DNA of 64,000 bases from Hydrangea macrophylla (GCA_033977485.1 CM066990.1:14884001-14948000), one strand, 5' to 3'. Shown: positions 33,163 through 45,389, counted from the stretch's first letter. Notes: generated by a model from the letters alone, not told the origin. A program made the numbers and translations.

Positions 33163-34830
33163 TTGAACACATTGCAAAATTCACAAGTCAGTGTACTAAT
33201 GTTGCCTCAATTTATAAATGGATTTAAGAGAGCGAGAGCAAAATGCAAAATTGTTATGCTAAAACTTGAATTTGTGAAATTAGCCCAAGATGGTGTCGAA
33301 TTTAGACTTAGGAAGAAGTTTGATGCCATAGAATTCAGAGACATAGTAAAATTAACTACTGAGTCTATAGGTACAAAGCTCTTTTAGAAGAAGAAAGCGA
33401 AAGAAACGTTTCTTCACTAAAAACTTATTACAAAGACCCTAATTATGAGATAGATGTTTCTTAAATAATGAGGAATGAGCCTTTCACTTGTAAGAGTTCA
33501 GTGAAAAAGAATGTATCTGCTAAGTCTTATAAAGCAAAAAAGTCTTTTAAGAGATACAAATTTGATATTTATAAGGTAGAGGAAATCTTTGATCATCTCT
33601 TAGAGGGTAAAGTATAAGATTTCTTGATAATGTTTGCCTTCTTCTAAAGAAATGATAAAAAAGATTGCAAATGGCATAATACTTGGATATACCCCACTAA
33701 CGAGTGTGCTGTGTTTTAAGACAGGATCCAAGAGTTGATCAAGAAAGGGAAGTTAAAATTCCCTCAGCAAGATAAGCAAGCCATGGGGATTGATGAAGAT
33801 CCATTCCCAATAGTGCATGAAGTATCCATAAACATGGTTCAGGATTCAGCATCTAAAACTACTATGTTCCTTATGTCAAAGATCGAGCAAAGGGAAAAAA
33901 TGAATAAAGCAAAGCATACAAAGAAACTGGAGAAACTAGCTAAGCACGAATCTGTAGGGCCAAGTCCTGATCCAAAGATTCTTACACAATTGTGTCAGAT
34001 GTGGAAAAGAGTACACAGACATGTGTAAGAAAAGAAATGCAAAAGGAAATAAAGCTAAAGAACATGCTTCGAATACATAGCCTACATCCTCAATTGGTAC
34101 ACTATCTTAGCCAATGTTGTATGTTAAAAAAGGACAAATTCGACGATCAATTTATCAAGCCTCAATGGCTACTAGTTCAATGTTCACTGGGTATTCGAGG
34201 TTTTTTCATAATTACAAAGGGGATTACCAGAGGAATAAAATGGCAAACCCATTTTATAAGCCTAATAGGAGCATGCAATATATTAGGCCTCATTCGGGAC
34301 CTGAGCCCAAGAGGCAACAAGTAGCCTTTGGGATAAAACAAAAAATAAAATATCATATGAGGCGCTTGTGGTTATGCCACAAAAGATGGTGGAACCAATG
34401 AAAAGGCCACCACTTGTGCCTGTTAATAAGATGTTAGAGCCTTTCAAACCAGGTATGTCTTCTTTGGTACCTGGTGTACCAAAATTGGTTTGTGTTATAG
34501 GATGAAAGGTTAAAATATATTTTTGAGGAAAAAGCAGAATCCAAGCCTAAGCTCAAAATGATCAAGCCTCATTTAGTTTATTCGAATCACTCGTAGGTTC
34601 TTCAAAATCCAAAGGACAAGAACCAAGATCTGGTTCCCACTATCAACTGAACTCAATAGAGGAGAATCCAAAGGAAATTTACCTTTTGGAAAGAATTTTC
34701 ATAAATGAAAGGTGATAAGATAGACAAGGAACCCTCAGTAAATTCGAAGATGAATCCAAGGTTCAACAGAGGAAATGACACTAATAGTGGTACTTCAGAG
34801 GAAAGTGCTATCGAACTCAAGGTCACTGAG
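33163..34830 (+). pseudogene. gag: Tat-type gag region (broken)
   Basis: The first piece (33163-33387) contains FVKLAQDGVEF and LRKKFDAIEFRD, typical of Tat-lineage Gag. A later frame has CKWHNTW and TNECAVF followed by QELIKKGKLKF and DEDPFP, the diverged Cys/His block of this lineage. Pieces at 33735-34028 and about 34114-34400 continue the Gag to protease linker in shifting frames. From about 34400 to 34830 I see no clear domain. Several stops; not functional. Confidence 0.7.
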
Positions 34831-37045
34831 TGTGGATACCGGGATTCCACCGCTTTGTTTTGTTTTTGAAACTTGTTTGAAATTTGAATCAAGGAAAGAG
34901 AAAAGGTCTGTTGAAAACAGATACAGAGTCGCCACTTGGTCTTTAAGGAACCAAGAAACCTAATTTGACTCACCCAAATGGATAAAGGGCACCGGTCCTT
35001 CATAACCAAAGAACTTGGCTTGGGGTTTTGGTACGAGAGAGGAAGGAGCCTTGTCGTGACTAAAACACCCTCAACTCGCCCCGTCTTTCGACGGGCCTCA
35101 ATTAGCATCCAAATAATCATCTTATACTATGTATGGTTCGGCAATTAATACTATGATAATATATTACATTACATAAGAAAACTTGAAATTGGAAGATCTA
35201 AAGATAAGATATCATTCATAAGATCTAAGCCGAGTATCACACAATGCAAAGTGAAAGATCACACAAATAAACCTAGGAAAAATCGTCTAATCACATATCA
35301 AATAATCAAGACTTCCTAATCTAAAGGGGGACATGAATTGTTCTTGAAACAAAATAATCAAAGAAATCAAAATATGCTTAGCAAGCTAGCATGATGCATG
35401 TTAATCTTTGAGGAAAAGAAGACCTCTCGATCCCCGGGACGGATGAGGAAGGAAGATTAGATCGAAGGGAAACATGAACGTATGATCAAGTTCATTCCTT
35501 ATGATCTTCTTAGATTAGGAGCCATGAAAGCCCCAAATCTTGCATGGATGCAATGTATGATCTTAAAATGTGCAAAGGTTGTAGTGTGTTTGTGTACATG
35601 AATTCGTAGAATGACTTTGAAGTCTAGAATATGTTATGAATGTATGAAGGAATCATCGTGGGATATATACAAATGTAGTATGAACTACTTCCTAAGACAT
35701 GAGCTAATTTGGAAGGCATATAAGCATCAAATCAAAGAATGAAAGTTAAAATGTGCTTGCTGTGAATAGTGGACAGAACAGTAACATGATCTTGTAAATA
35801 TGGAAAAGAGGGGTTAGGAATGCTTTCAATGCATGATATTTTATGGAGATGTTCATTATTGTGTCTAGAACACTACCCAAAAAGCCAATATTTAATAACT
35901 ATCACATATTGAGAGAAATCATATGAACAACAGAGGTCACTCAGAAACAGAGTCCATACTGTCGACTGAAATGTTGAAAAATCTTAGAAAATGAAAACAA
36001 ATGATCTAGACGGCCATTTTATACAGAAGGTTCCCTAAGACATGGAAGTTTAAGGAAACAATGAGTTGGGACCACCCTTTTTAGAAACTATTTCTGAAAA
36101 AGAAGTTGGAAGTTAGTCAAGCTGCTATGACAGCAGAGGCAGAATGTTTGGAAGGAATGTTTGGGTCCAAATGGACCATTTTCAAGTACTTCCAAGTCAA
36201 ACAAAAAATCATGGGTGTTCTCCAATGAGTTAGGAAGACTTTCCAAGTGGCCTTGCATCTATATGTTGAGTATTGAGTTCTAGAGAAATCTTTGAACTCA
36301 GCTCACTCACTGTTTTGACTCACTGTTTTGAAGATTTTGGGGAAAATAAGGTTTTCTTTCTTGAAATCAAAATGAGAGGGATTGAGGGGGGTTTTGAAGT
36401 AGAGGTTTTGAAAGTGTATTTTCAATACTCAATAAAGATTACAACCACTTAAAATGCCAACATTCAACTCATCATCAAGAACCTCCAAGATTGTTGGAGA
36501 GACTTATTTTTATTTGAGCATAACTTCAATACACTTCAAGGAGACCTTGGAGGTATTGAAGTTATGATCATCATCTATCAAACATGTTTTTGAGGTCAAG
36601 AGCTACTATCCATAAGGATTCACTCACCCCAAACTTCATGTCATCATTTAGATGATGATGAACTAGTAAGTAAATAAAGAAAATCAAAAAGAAATGAGGT
36701 GAGAAGAGATAAACAATGAATAAACAAGCAAGTAGATAATGATCAATAGATGATATTCATGAAGTATTGAACTTGCAGATTGGTGTTTCACTCATATGTA
36801 ATGACATTGGACATGGAAGAAGCTTCCACTCTCTTAAATGCTCACTAAAATGATGGTTGGGTGTATTGAATGTTGAAGTAAATGGGAGTAATGTAGTAAA
36901 AACAAAGTTTAGAACTCACTTTTGTTTTGAAAATCAAAGAAGAAAGCTTCTTTTCTCTCTACTCTAACCTTATCTCTACAACTTTCTCTCCCAAATTTCT
37001 CTAAACTTGCATTTGACTCCCCTCAAAATGAAGAGCAATAGGGGG

Positions 37046-37055
37046 TTTATATAGG
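37046..37055 (-). promoter_or_regulatory. TATA-like box in the solo LTR
   Basis: In - direction CCTATATAAACCCCC, followed by a purine-rich leader. It fits a core promoter near the middle of the LTR. Confidence 0.6.
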
Positions 37056-37198
37056 CCAACTTGGGGTGGTTTTGGGGTTTTAGAAGTATTCCCATTGGCT
37101 CCAAACATCTGAAATCATAAAATTATGTCGTTTTGGTTTTTAATTAATCAAAATGGGACCACAAAACAAATTACAAAAATACACTATTCTGGAGGGGT

Positions 37199-37237
37199 GT
37201 GCCGCGGCGGCACTGGGCCAGTGCCGCGGCGGCACTG
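37199..37237. repeat. GC-rich direct repeat with palindromic centre in the solo LTR
   Basis: GTGCCGCGGCGGCACTG occurs at 37199-37215 and 37221-37237. The junction CACTGG-G-CCAGTG is an exact inverted repeat. The surroundings are AT-rich, and it lies about 150 bp upstream of the TATA box in - direction. Confidence 0.85.
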
Positions 37238-37604
37238 CTCGTCCCTCGTCCAGATAATGCTGTTTAGGCCCCCTGAAGTTCCGGTATTCGCGAAAAGGCC
37301 CTATTTTGTCCGAAATTCATAGAAAATGCGTATGAACTCCAAACTGAGGTTGTGATATACCGTTGGAAAGGTAATGGAGTCTACTTTACATAAAAAAATT
37401 GTTCAGGCATAGGTCACTTTGAAAAGTTTTGCGGTATTCGCGATAAAAGCCGATCTGATCGCCTTTTTCGCCTTCGAAAATTCAAAATAAATTCGTTTTA
37501 AATCCAGCAATTATGTGCGATATACCGTTGGAAAGCTATTGACCTCTAGTATCCATGAAAAATATTTGAAGATTGTTTTGGTGCCCCGATTCCAAAGTCA
37601 AATC

Positions 37605-37810
37605 TTGGTCAAACTGGTCAAACCTAGGATTCCCGGGAAGTTCTGGGAACCTCCGGGAGCTCCCACGAGCCGACGTTTTCGCTCGATTCTCTTTTAAGAC
37701 TCATTTTAATACTTTTCTAATGATTCCGGTGAATTCGGACAATTTCGGTCAAACTTGGTCAAACTTGGTCAAACTCTGGTCAAACCTGGTCAAACCTTGG
37801 TCAAACCAAT
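37605..37810 (-). promoter_or_regulatory. GGTCAAAC array (W-box-like) in the solo LTR
   Basis: Eight copies of GGTCAAA(C): two at about 37607-37622 and six at about 37747-37803. In - direction this is GTTTGACC, which contains the WRKY W-box core TTGACC. It lies 550-760 bp upstream of the TATA-like box. Confidence 0.65.
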
Positions 37811-38108
37811 CAACGTGGACTTTCGGGGAACTTCCGGGACTTCCGGGGGTCTCTGGGAGCTGACGATTTCTTTCGGTTTTACTTAAAAACTCATTTTATC
37901 ATTTTTATTACGACATAGCACGTTTTCAGAACTTTGGGACTAAATCTGGGAGTCTTCGGGCTTTCAGGGGCATTTTGGTCAATCTGAGCATTCTGAGAGA
38001 TAGAGCTGACTTCCAGGAGTCCTTTTGGGTCTTTTACGATCATTGTGAACCACCAAGCTATGGGTTTTCTAAATCTGATAGCAGACAAAATGGGGTGTCT
38101 ACACTGAG

Positions 38109-39160
38109 TTAGAAAAAGCCATGAGTATTGATGATGAAGATGTCACCATAGGAGAATCCCATAGCTTGGGAAATGAAGAATCTTGTCAAGATACTGAGAA
38201 ATGTTCCACAAAGGGAAAAACAGAAGAGTTTTCCATACACAATTTGGTTCATTTTCAGTACCAATGGAAGTCAACACTCAATGACCTTCAAAGCCAAAGA
38301 GAACCAGCAAATGGTTGAAGATGTGAAGAAGACAAGGTGTCAAAGGCAGATGCCACAGAGGTAAAGGTATCAGAGTTTATTATTTGTAATGAATGTGATT
38401 CATTTATGTTTTCAAAGAACCATCAAAAGAAATGACTAAGCGCATCAAACCATTGTATATTAAAGCTTGCATTAATGGATTTGTCCTTAATAAAGTCTTG
38501 GTTGATAATGGTGCTTCAGTCAACATAATTCCGTTTACAAATCTTAAAAAGATAAACAAACTTGGATCTAAATTGACTCAAACTCACATTGTTATATTCG
38601 AATTCACTGGTGATAAGAAAAATACAAAATGAGTACCCATTGACACAATAGTGGGTTCAAAAAGGTCTAAAACTGCTTTCTTTATTGTAGATGTTAATCC
38701 AAGTTATAATGACTTATTAGGTAGAGATTGGATTCATGCCAACAAATGTATTCTTTCTTCCATGCATAAGAAGCTTCTACTCTTGAAAGAAGATTGAAAT
38801 GTAGAAATAGTTGAGGCTGATACCCTGCCTTGTCATGCAAGTTCGAATTGTCTAGAGGCACAGTACTATCAAGGAGATTTGGGCCCTTTGGATATTAAGG
38901 AATCATCTGATGATATCCCCAATGGAGGACTGGGAAGATCTTGATTTTGGTCTGTTTGGACCATCTAAAGAAAACAACGTTTAATGGATCAAGCCCTATA
39001 TAACATAAAAGAAGTGGATGAGACCATCCAAATTATCTTACAAAAAATGGTAGAGGTTTATATCAAATAAAAAATTCACGAAGATATGACCATTAATTGG
39101 GCAAATTATATCCTTGAGTAGGATGGTAGTGAAAAATTAATTCCAAGCCTAAGTAGAATT
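38109..39160 (+). pseudogene. pol: Tat-type protease region (broken)
   Basis: Resumes the Tat element after the solo LTR. The piece at 38432-38632 contains KPLYIKACINGFVLNKV and the protease active-site block VDNGASVNIIP. The frame continues past a TGA at 38630-38632 with LLGRDWIHANKC. The rest, to 39160, is linker with stops. Confidence 0.72.
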
Positions 39161-39872
39161 TTGAGGTCACCGGTAGATTCCAGAGAATTGGAAGTGGACT
39201 CTCAAGATTCTTTAGAAGAAGTTAATTTGGGTAGTAGGGAAAATAAAGGAATAACTTATATAAGTGTTCGATTACCTAAATATGCCCAAGATAGGCTGGT
39301 CGAATTACTAAAGGAATTCAAGGATTGTTTTGCCTGGGATTATGATGAGCTTCCAGGATTGGACAGAGACTTAGTAGAGCATAAGTTACCAATCAAAGAG
39401 GGGTATAAGCCAGTCAAGCAGTTACCTCGAAGGATGACTCCTGAAGTTACGTTGAAGATCAAAGAAGAGACTGAGAGACTCCTTAAAGTTGGTTTTATCA
39501 GAACAGCCAGGTATGCTGAATCGGTATCCAATGTTGTCCTAGTGATTAAAAAGAATCGTAAGCTGCGAGTGTGTATTTATTATAGAAATCCCAACTTAGC
39601 CAAACCAAAAGATGAATATCCTATGCCAATTGTAGATTTATTGGTTGATATGTCTGCAGGGCATTCGATTATGTCAATCATGGATGGACATTCAGGATAC
39701 AATCAAATTTATATTACTGAAGAAGATATCCATAAGACATCATTTAGATGTCCAGGTAGCATAGGAACCTTCAAATGGGTCAGATGCCTTTTGGACTTAA
39801 AAATGCTAGAGCAACCTATCAGAGGGAAATGAATGCCATTTTCCATGATGATCTTCTTTGAAGTTGTGCATT
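39161..39872 (+). pseudogene. pol: Tat-type RT, N-terminal half only
   Basis: 223 open codons with FAWDYDELPGLD, KVGFIRTARYAESVSNVV and MSIMDGHSGYNQIYI, all typical of Tat-type RT. A frameshift near 39780 is followed by MPFGLKNARATYQREMNA. The frame then ends at FHDDLL with a TGA, and the sequence jumps to RNase H. The YVDD-containing half of RT is missing, so this RT cannot be active. Confidence 0.85.
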
Positions 39873-40783
39873 TCAGCTGCAGAAGCCTCAATAGGAGTTC
39901 TTTTGGCACAAGATAATGATGAGAAGAAAGAACATGTTGTTATTACCTTAGTCAGTTTTTAAATGAGGCTGAATGTAAATATTCCTTTATGGAAAAACTT
40001 TGTTTATCTTTGTACTTCGCAACTATGAAATTAAGATATTATCTTCTCGCTAGAGAAATTTATGTTGTTGTAGAGTTTGATTTAGTTAAGTATATATTAA
40101 CTGGACCTATCCTATGAAATTGAATTGGGAAATGGATCTTGGCATTATCAGAATTTTGTTTCATTTATGTCCCTCAGAAGGCAGTTAAAGGTCAGGCAAT
40201 GGCTGATTTTTTAGCAGATCACCCTAATGACAGAGAACTGCAAGAATAGTGTGAAATTGGTTTTATATCTGTGAGCCTATGGAAATTGTGGTTCGTTGGA
40301 TCAAAAATAGAGTTAAACTCAGGAATTGGATTTGTAATTGAGTCTCCTAAAAGAACTAAAACCAAGCATGGTTTCAGGTTGAATTCGATGCAATGTACTA
40401 ATAATAAAGTGGAGTATGAAGTCATGATTATGGGTTTAGAGACATTTCTGAGCCTAACTACATCATCTATTGAAGTGTATGGAGATTCTTAGCTGGTTAT
40501 CAACCAATTGAAAGGAGAATTTAAATGTACTAGCCCATTGCTAAAAATTTACGATGATACAACAATGAACTTATTGACTAAATTTGATGGTGTTGCATTA
40601 ATACACATCCCAAGATTCTTAAATGAAGAAACCAATGATGTGGCTCAAAGTTCTTCTAGCTGTAGAAGTAACTTTGATGATCTCAAAGATATGAGCCAAG
40701 TGATGGCTAGGAAATTATTACCTATTCTAGCAGATAGATTACCATTGGAAAATATCTTCAATATTGAAAACCATGATGATTAG
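39873..40783 (+). pseudogene. pol: Tat-type RNase H and archaeal-type RNase H (broken)
   Basis: Starts with SAAEASIGVLLAQDND (first RNase H). Next come MEKLCLSLYFA, YYLLAREIYVVVE and the linker MADFLADHPND. The second, archaeal-type RNase H follows (GSKIELNSGIGFVIESP, NNKVEYEVMIMGLE, IEVYGDS). Stops at about 40249 and 40491, plus frame changes. Two RNase H domains in tandem identify the Tat/Ogre group. Confidence 0.82.
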
Positions 40784-41781
40784 AGGAAGCCTATTATTGA
40801 CTATTTGTCTAGTTTGATGGATAAACCTGATAGGGTTGTGAAATTAAAGTCAATAAATCACATAACATTTGCTGGGATTTTGTTCAAGAGGGGAACTAAT
40901 GGTATGCTTTTAGAATGTTTGAACGCGCCAGATAGTTTGGAGGCTATAGCATAAGTTCATGAAGGACTTTGTGGGGCACATCAATTTGGAATTAAGATGA
41001 GATGGTTACTTCGAAGACATGGTTGTTATTAGCCAACCATTCTCAAAGATTTCATTGAGTATGCTAAGGGGTGTCAGGAATGTCAAAAGCATGGTCCCTT
41101 GAAACATTTACCTAATATTGATATGTAATATGTGATAAAGCAATGGCCATTTAGGGGTTGGGCTATCAAAGTAATTGGAAAAATAAACCCTTTGTCCTCG
41201 AAAGGACATTGCTTCATTATTTTAGCTACTGATTATTTTACTAAATTATTTGAGCTGAGCCAATGCAATCCATTAATCAACATCAATCATTAGATTCTTA
41301 AAAAACATAATTTATAGACCTGGAATACCTTAAACTATTGTCTCAGATAATGCAACTATCTTCGAAGGAGAAGTTGCAACTTTTGCCTCGAAGTTAGGAA
41401 TCACAATGACTAAATCTACCCTATATTATGCCCAATCTAATGGGCAAGCAGAGGCTACAAACAAAGTTATAAAAGAAAATATTGCAAAGATTATTAAGAA
41501 TAACCCTTGACTATGACATGAAATTTTGCTAGAGGTTTTGTGGGCATATAGGACTTCGAAAAGGATGAGTACAGGAGTATCTCCATACGTTTTAACTTAT
41601 GGGCATGAAGTTGTGTTGCCCATTGAAATCAAAATTAATTCTTTGAGAGTTTTGAAGCAGAATCAATTAACTATGGATGCTTATCAGGCAGCTAGGGTGA
41701 TGGACTTAGAAAATATAGATGAAGAAAGAGTTAAAGCTCTTAATAACATTTATATTACCAGCTATTTTAAGAATTTGAATG
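40784..41781 (+). pseudogene. pol: Tat-type integrase (broken)
   Basis: HHCC zinc finger recognisable in HEGLCGAHQFG and GCQECQKHG. The core contains HCFIILATDYFTK, SDNATIFEGEV and NGQAEATNKVI, then VLWAYRTSKRMSTGVSPY. The first catalytic Asp (GWALDVIG in relatives, from memory) reads GWAIKVIG. Stops near 40780, 40952, 41030, 41127 and 41508. Ends where T2 begins. Confidence 0.82.
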
Positions 41782-41875
41782 TGTAATACCCACTATTTTT
41801 GTTGTACTTTTATATTACTTTTGATATAAATAAGATTCAGTATGCTTGTCTTTCCATTTCTTATAATACTCTTTT

Positions 41876-41994
41876 CAATCGATTGAACTTGTTTTAATTG
41901 ATCGAACTTGTGCATTTTCAATCGATCGAACCATTTCAATTGATCAAAAGTCTGTCGACCTAAATCCCTTACGTGGACTACTTTCAATCGATTG
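41876..41994 (+). promoter_or_regulatory. ATCGATTG-type array upstream of TATA (T2 LTR)
   Basis: Two CAATCGATTG, one CAATCGATCG and two CpG-lost variants in 119 bp, ending about 60 bp before the TATA box at 42055. Confidence 0.6.
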
Positions 41995-42264
41995 AACATG
42001 ACTGAACTTGAACGCAAAGTTTATTTCCCATGGCTCTCATTCATTTTCTTCCCCTATATATATACATCATACACATACATGGGCTGCTGTATTTTGGAGA
42101 GAGAGTTTAGAGAAAGAAATAAAGAATACATATATACATACACACACTTATATATATACACATACATACCCAGATATATATACACAAACACTCTCTCACA
42201 CACTCTCAGCTAGAAGAGAGAAAAGAAGCAGCAGAAGGAGAGAAAGAAAAAAGACGAGAAAGAA

Positions 42265-42300
42265 GAAGAAGAGAAAGAGGAGAGAGAGAGAGAGAGACCA
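42265..42300. repeat. (GA)n / AGAAGA purine stretch in the T2 LTR
   Basis: GAGAGAGAGAGAGAG preceded by AAGAAGAAG-type DNA. The same position relative to TATA as the CT/GA stretches in T1, T3 and T4. Confidence 0.75.
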
Positions 42301-42474
42301 CCCGAGGACCCGTAGCCACCTCAAACTTGCCGGTGTCATCGACTTTACCTGTGAATGCCTATACTCACTCCGTGGCATAGATATATTCGAATATTTGTGT
42401 TTCGACAAGAAAGAATAGACCCCAAACATGTGCGGAGTGTCTAGTTCATCTCTGGGAAGAAGGTGCATTCTCAA

Positions 42475-42544
42475 GCAATTGAATTTGTTTCAATCGATTA
42501 AGAACAGGATCTTTCAATCGATCGAACTTAACTTCAATCGATTG
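42475..42544 (+). promoter_or_regulatory. ATCGATTG-type array downstream of TATA (T2 LTR)
   Basis: Four sites (CAATCGATTA, CAATCGATCG, CAATCGATTG and a CAATTG variant) about 420-490 bp after the TATA box. Confidence 0.6.
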
Positions 42545-42944
42545 AACAAGACAGAATGTTAAATATTCTGGTTATTGGTACATTGTGAACTGTTAAGCTA
42601 TTTTATATCATGCATTGATTGTTGGGAGTTGTATCGGAATAATTCACATGTTGAATAATGGGCTTAATGCATTAAATAGTGGAACCATTGGCATAATGCT
42701 GATATAATGTTGTTAATCGGATTGAGAAGCTGACGTGCATAGTAGTGGGTCTATTGATCGCAGAGGTCGATACTAGTTATGATGGTGTGTATGAATGCGA
42801 TCGTGAAGATCGTACAATGTCGGGGCGTGAGATACTAATGAGTCGAGATAGTCAAGTGTGTGGGATTCAGTTATATGTTGAGAAAGCTGGGACTGCGTGT
42901 CAGGCTTCGTGAGTAAAGATATGGTTTTTGAAAATACCTATATC

Positions 42945-43500
42945 ACTTTAGTCTAACAGAGACTAAAGGAATATCACCTTAGTCCAAGACCGAGACAAGA
43001 GAGATCCGAAAGAGGCTAAGGGATATGTCACTTTATAAGATAAGGGATATACTGGTGGTATTGCCTTAGTCCAAGACCGGGACAAGAAAGTCTGATAGAG
43101 GCTTAGGGATACAAATTGTGGTAATTGTAATGTGACTAGCACCCTAGTCCGATAGAGGCTAATAGAATGTCGCCTTAGTCCATGACCGAGACAAGAGAGA
43201 TCCGATAGAGGCTAAAGGCATGGTCATGTTATTCTAAGACCGATGCTGAGGGTTATGCCAATGCTATCTTCTTAGTTCGGTAGAGGCTAAAGGAATATTA
43301 CCTTAGTCCAAGACCGAGACTAGAAGTCCGATAGAGGCTAAGGAATATGTCACTTTATTCCACGATCGAGACTAAGAGGGATATATCATGAACATAGTCC
43401 AATAGAGGCTAAAGCAATATCACCTTAGTCCATGACTGTGACAGAAAGTTCGATAAAGGCTAAGGGATATGTCACTTTGGTCCATGACCAAGACTAAGAA
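42945..43500 (+). repeat. Degenerate tandem repeat in the T2 LTR
   Basis: About six imperfect units of 80-100 bp built from CCTTAGTCCAAGACCGAGAC and GATCCGATAGAGGCTAAGG. The two halves of a unit hold CTTAGTC and its near complement GACTAAG, so each unit could fold. Confidence 0.75.
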
Positions 43501-43522
43501 GTATACATTGTAGAAGAGATAT

Positions 43523-45389
43523 TGTTTGCTATGTTTATTTGTTCGGGCGTGCCAGAGCCTTGTCAGGTAGACTCAAACTTATAAAAACAAAATTTCCTAA
43601 GTCACTTGTGTGAGTGATACACAAGGTTTGAAAATCTGACTTCTAACGGGCGATTGTGAAAAGTGAGTAGGAAAGTACCCTCACTTAAAGTCCTATGGCA
43701 GTATTGAAGCATACAAGTCATCCAAGTGATGAAAAAAAAATTAAATAAAATGGAATTTTATTTAATTGTAAATAAAGATTACAAAGAAAATGCTAGAATG
43801 CTAAGAAAATGAAAGAATGCTTTTTGGATACTTTTTGGGATGCGGTTGTCGAAGTGACGCGGGGTGAATTGACTACTTGGCCTGTGTGCTGATTTATAGC
43901 GGTCTGGACGGTAGAGATAAGGCAAGAAACTGATAAAACCAATCTGATAAAAAATACCAGATATTATCTCCACCTGTCTGATCTTGAAACTGGACTGTAT
44001 CTTGGCTTGATTCGACTAACTTTCTGTCCAAGTAAAAGATATGCTCCCCAAATCTTAAAACATTATCCTTTCTAATATTATAATACCTTCTATATATTAA
44101 AAAATATAATCTTCCCATAAATAATAATATCTTAATAATATATAAAAACATTATCATTTTAAACCTCCCTTATCACAATATGGTATAATTTATCACCAAT
44201 ATCATACTGATAATATTAATCATAGAGATTTTATGAATGATAAACTTTCCATAATAGACCCCATCACATAATTTCCAAATTGGCTAGTGTGTCAAAGCAA
44301 AGGCCCCATTATTTAGCCCGTTGGAAAGAAGCCACGTCCAAACCAGGCTTAGGTCGGACTGAAGCTCAGTGAGATCAGCAGACCGAATTGACTAATCCCC
44401 AAATAGTAGTTGTGGCTCGCTACTTAAAACATTACTCTAAATGAACACGTGTCCCTTCCTGTCCATGGCAATATGAATTTGGTTGATGGCTGTGCACATT
44501 ACCATGTTGAGATGGGTCCACCCAAATGGTAGAATAAAGCATGGTAAGATTGATCCTAATGGCCATGTGATGAGATCTCACCGGCCCGAATTGGCACCAG
44601 CTTGATGTAAAGCCTGATTAAAATATGGTGACTTAATAAGGGTGGCCCGCCACTTCTTTCGTCAACAAAAGCGGCTGAACATTACATGAAAAGTTATAAG
44701 TTGCAGCCCGAATTGGTAGTTAGTATGGTCCCCAATTGTACTGAATTAATACGGCAGCCCGATTGGCGATGATAAATTGAACTGTGCCTTAAATGGCTGG
44801 CCCATTTGCATGTTTAGTGACCTATCCGATTTCATGGCATGCTATAATTTCCAATAAAGCCAAAAACTTTGAGGTCACACATGGCCCACCTCTTTTTGAT
44901 CAATCACACCATTACGTGGCTATTAAAACCATGATGATGTAATACTTGGTGTGGCTGACCAAGCTGACTAAGGCAATTTGGCATGAAGATTGGAATCACT
45001 AGTGCCCCTCTGTTGCTTCCCAATTCTGACAGAATCAAATGATTTTCACCAACAGCATATAATCCACTCAATCGGACTCATGAGGCAGCCCCACTCTTAA
45101 AAAATGTGTATTAACTTGATAGAGCCCACAACTCTTAAGCTTGCAATGACCTCTTGGACCACACATGTGGAGAAGGCAAAGAAAATACCACTAGCCAAAT
45201 TGATGGCAGCCTGAGTGAAAACATTCCTGCCCGATTAAAAGTAATCAGTCCAAACAAAAGGTGAGTTTAGCTCGATTTTGACTGTATTTGGCCCCTAAGT
45301 TATGTAATCAGTTTGTAAGTCCAATTAAAAAGTCTCAATCGGCATAATACAAATTTTAACTTAAAAAATGTATTTTTTGGGTGTAAACA
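43523..45389 (-). mobile_element. Unidentified LTR-like insertion in the T2 LTR
   Basis: 1867 bp with TGTTT...AAACA ends, flanked by the imperfect duplication GATAT/TATAT. In - direction it starts TGTTTACACCCAAAAAATAC and near its end has GGCTCTGGCACGCCCG. I found no coding domain. A solo LTR is the simplest reading, but the borders are uncertain. Confidence 0.45.

Larger units (their letters stand above)
34831..38103 (-). mobile_element. Solo LTR, 3273 bp, Ty3-type
   Basis: Flanked by the perfect 5-bp duplication CTGAG (34826-34830 and 38104-38108). The ends are TGTGGATACC on the + strand and TGTAGACACCCCATTTTGTC on the - strand. A TATA-like TTTATATAGG at 37046-37055 faces the - strand, so I take the LTR as - strand. 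No internal domain is present, so this is a solo LTR left by LTR-LTR recombination. The TGTAGACACCCC start is of a kind seen in plant Tat-like Ty3 LTRs (recalled, not checked). Confidence 0.82.
33147..41781 (+). mobile_element. Ty3 Tat/Ogre-type element, decayed base layer
   Basis: Old Ty3 element, + strand, in order gag, protease, RT, RNase H, second (archaeal-type) RNase H, integrase. The second RNase H, with the MADFLADHP linker, marks the Tat/Ogre lineage. T1 abuts it on the left and T2 on the right, so its LTRs and ends are not in the window. It contains a 3.27-kb solo LTR. Numerous stops and frame changes, and part of RT is missing. Confidence 0.82.

Noticed and set aside
34653..35120. 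155-codon - strand ORF over the solo LTR border
   Set aside because: It crosses the insertion junction at 34831 and has no recognisable domain, so it is likely chance.
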